DNA from: Zoroaster sp. YZ-2022
Taxonomy: Eukaryota; Echinodermata; Asteroidea; Forcipulatida; Zoroasteridae
DNA: 64,000 nt
Direction: 5' to 3'
NCBI GenBank assembly: GCA_029582265.1
Contig: CM055823.1
Coordinates: forward strand, 11,101,716 to 11,165,715
The position numbers and the translations under genes were made by a program. This document shows, in pieces, positions 63,185 to 64,000 of this stretch; the stretch's first letter is position 1; every line of letters starts with the position of its first letter. Under the pieces are notes generated by a model, which searched no databases, was not told the origin of the DNA, and was given only the letters and a program-made list of their open reading frames with translations.

Positions 63185-64000
63185 TTATTTAATGTTATGC
63201 GATAAATCACGTCGACGCGCTATATGGCTCTTTTGACAGACGCTTGAGGGCGCTCTCTTATTTCTTATTTGAAACGGCCGTGCCCTAGAGACAATATCTG
63301 TGACGTGACTTTCCCATTTAAGATCGTTCTGGATGATGACGCCCAAAAGCTTCATTTGAGTAATCGGATTTAAAACAACAGAATTAAGAGTAAAAACGTT
63401 ATTTGGTGTTTCTCGTCTTAAAAAACTGATCTTCATTATGTTTCATTTGGCAGGTTTAGGGAGGACATCATTCATTGAACACCACTCAGAGAGGTCGTTA
63501 AGCTGGTTTTGCAATTGCGGTTGCTCACCGTACTTAATTATCTCACCAAGAGTCAGATCATCAACATATTTCCATCGCCTGTGACTTCCTATAGCAGCAT
63601 CATTGACAAGAATAAGAAACAGTATGGGTCCCAATTTCGTTCCTGTGGAACGCCACTAGAAATAGTAGTGAGCTTTGAAATGTGAGTTTTGAGTTTGGTA
63701 TTTTGAGTGCGTCCAGTATTGGAAGTCACAGACAATGGGAACAATTGAACGTCTAACTCAAGATCAATGAGTTTTTAATAACTACATTATGATTAACCCG
63801 ATCAAAAGCCTTAGTAAAATCAATGGTTGAAAGGTACGCATATTGGTTAGAAGCTTATCAAGTCCCTCATGGAAAGAGTTCACCATATCAACAAGGTAAT
63901 GAACAGTAGAGCTACCCTAGATGTTACCATATTGATTAGGATCAAGTTCATCAAAAATGTCATTAATAATCCATTGAGCTATAAATGTTTCAAAAATACG
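63185..64000 (-). mobile_element. non-LTR retrotransposon reverse transcriptase, broken, runs off the window
   Basis: From 64000 downward in several frames: an FETFIAQWI start, a Q-x-G-x-x-x-GSST block, an IDFTKAFDRVNH block (frame-shifted), GPILFLILVND, the catalytic box YVDDL (about 63565), then LNPITQMKLLGVIIQNDLKW. These are RT motifs in order, as in CR1/Rex/Jockey-type elements. At least three frame breaks make it a pseudogene. Confidence 0.75.

Overview
The window is nuclear DNA of a marine invertebrate animal, probably a deuterostome such as an echinoderm or hemichordate (low confidence on the phylum). Evidence: intron-split CUB-domain exons with GT/AG borders, a split signal-peptide gene, tRNA-derived SINEs, CR1/L2-like and Penelope-like retroelements, many MITEs and minisatellites, and two runs of exactly 500 N typical of scaffold joins.

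The main content is two Polintons (Mavericks), virus-like DNA transposons. Polinton 1 (6867-22689, 15.8 kb) is complete in outline: ~350 bp terminal inverted repeats (TIRs), a GCTCT direct repeat at both borders, and from left to right a SAP/zinc protein, a membrane protein with a PPPY tail, two paralogous small proteins, a penton-like protein, a tail-anchored structural protein, two coiled-coil membrane proteins, the double-jelly-roll major capsid protein, the packaging ATPase, several small conserved genes, a D,D35E integrase and a protein-primed family B DNA polymerase. Polinton 2 (about 33993-49883) is a related element in reverse orientation. It is cut at its left end, so integrase and polymerase are missing. 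Its right terminal gene is different: a PCNA-like sliding clamp replaces the SAP/zinc gene. Several genes in both copies carry one-base frameshifts, mostly in homopolymers, which may be decay or uncorrected assembly errors.

Polinton 2 is interrupted by a nested insertion: a hAT-like element (34736-40514, TIR CAGGGTTCGACCTTA, 6-bp duplication ATCTAA) which itself holds two non-autonomous Helitrons joined head to tail (35866-40241).

Region by region: 1-6.8 kb, host DNA with a small secreted-peptide gene on the minus strand, MITEs and a minisatellite; 6.9-22.7 kb, Polinton 1; 22.7-34 kb, gene-poor mosaic of SINEs, a Penelope-like element, a LINE 3' end, MITEs and duplicated blocks; 34-49.9 kb, Polinton 2 with nested elements; 50-59.7 kb, introns and exons of a plus-strand CUB-domain gene among tandem repeats; 59.7-64 kb, a DNA transposon, a SINE, a minisatellite and a reverse-transcriptase relic.

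In the Polintons the two terminal genes are transcribed inward from the TIRs, the virion genes occupy the middle, and neighbouring genes are packed tightly, with 9-12 bp overlaps where they converge. Together they encode replication (PolB, clamp), integration, packaging and capsid functions. I found no recognisable adenovirus-type protease in either copy.
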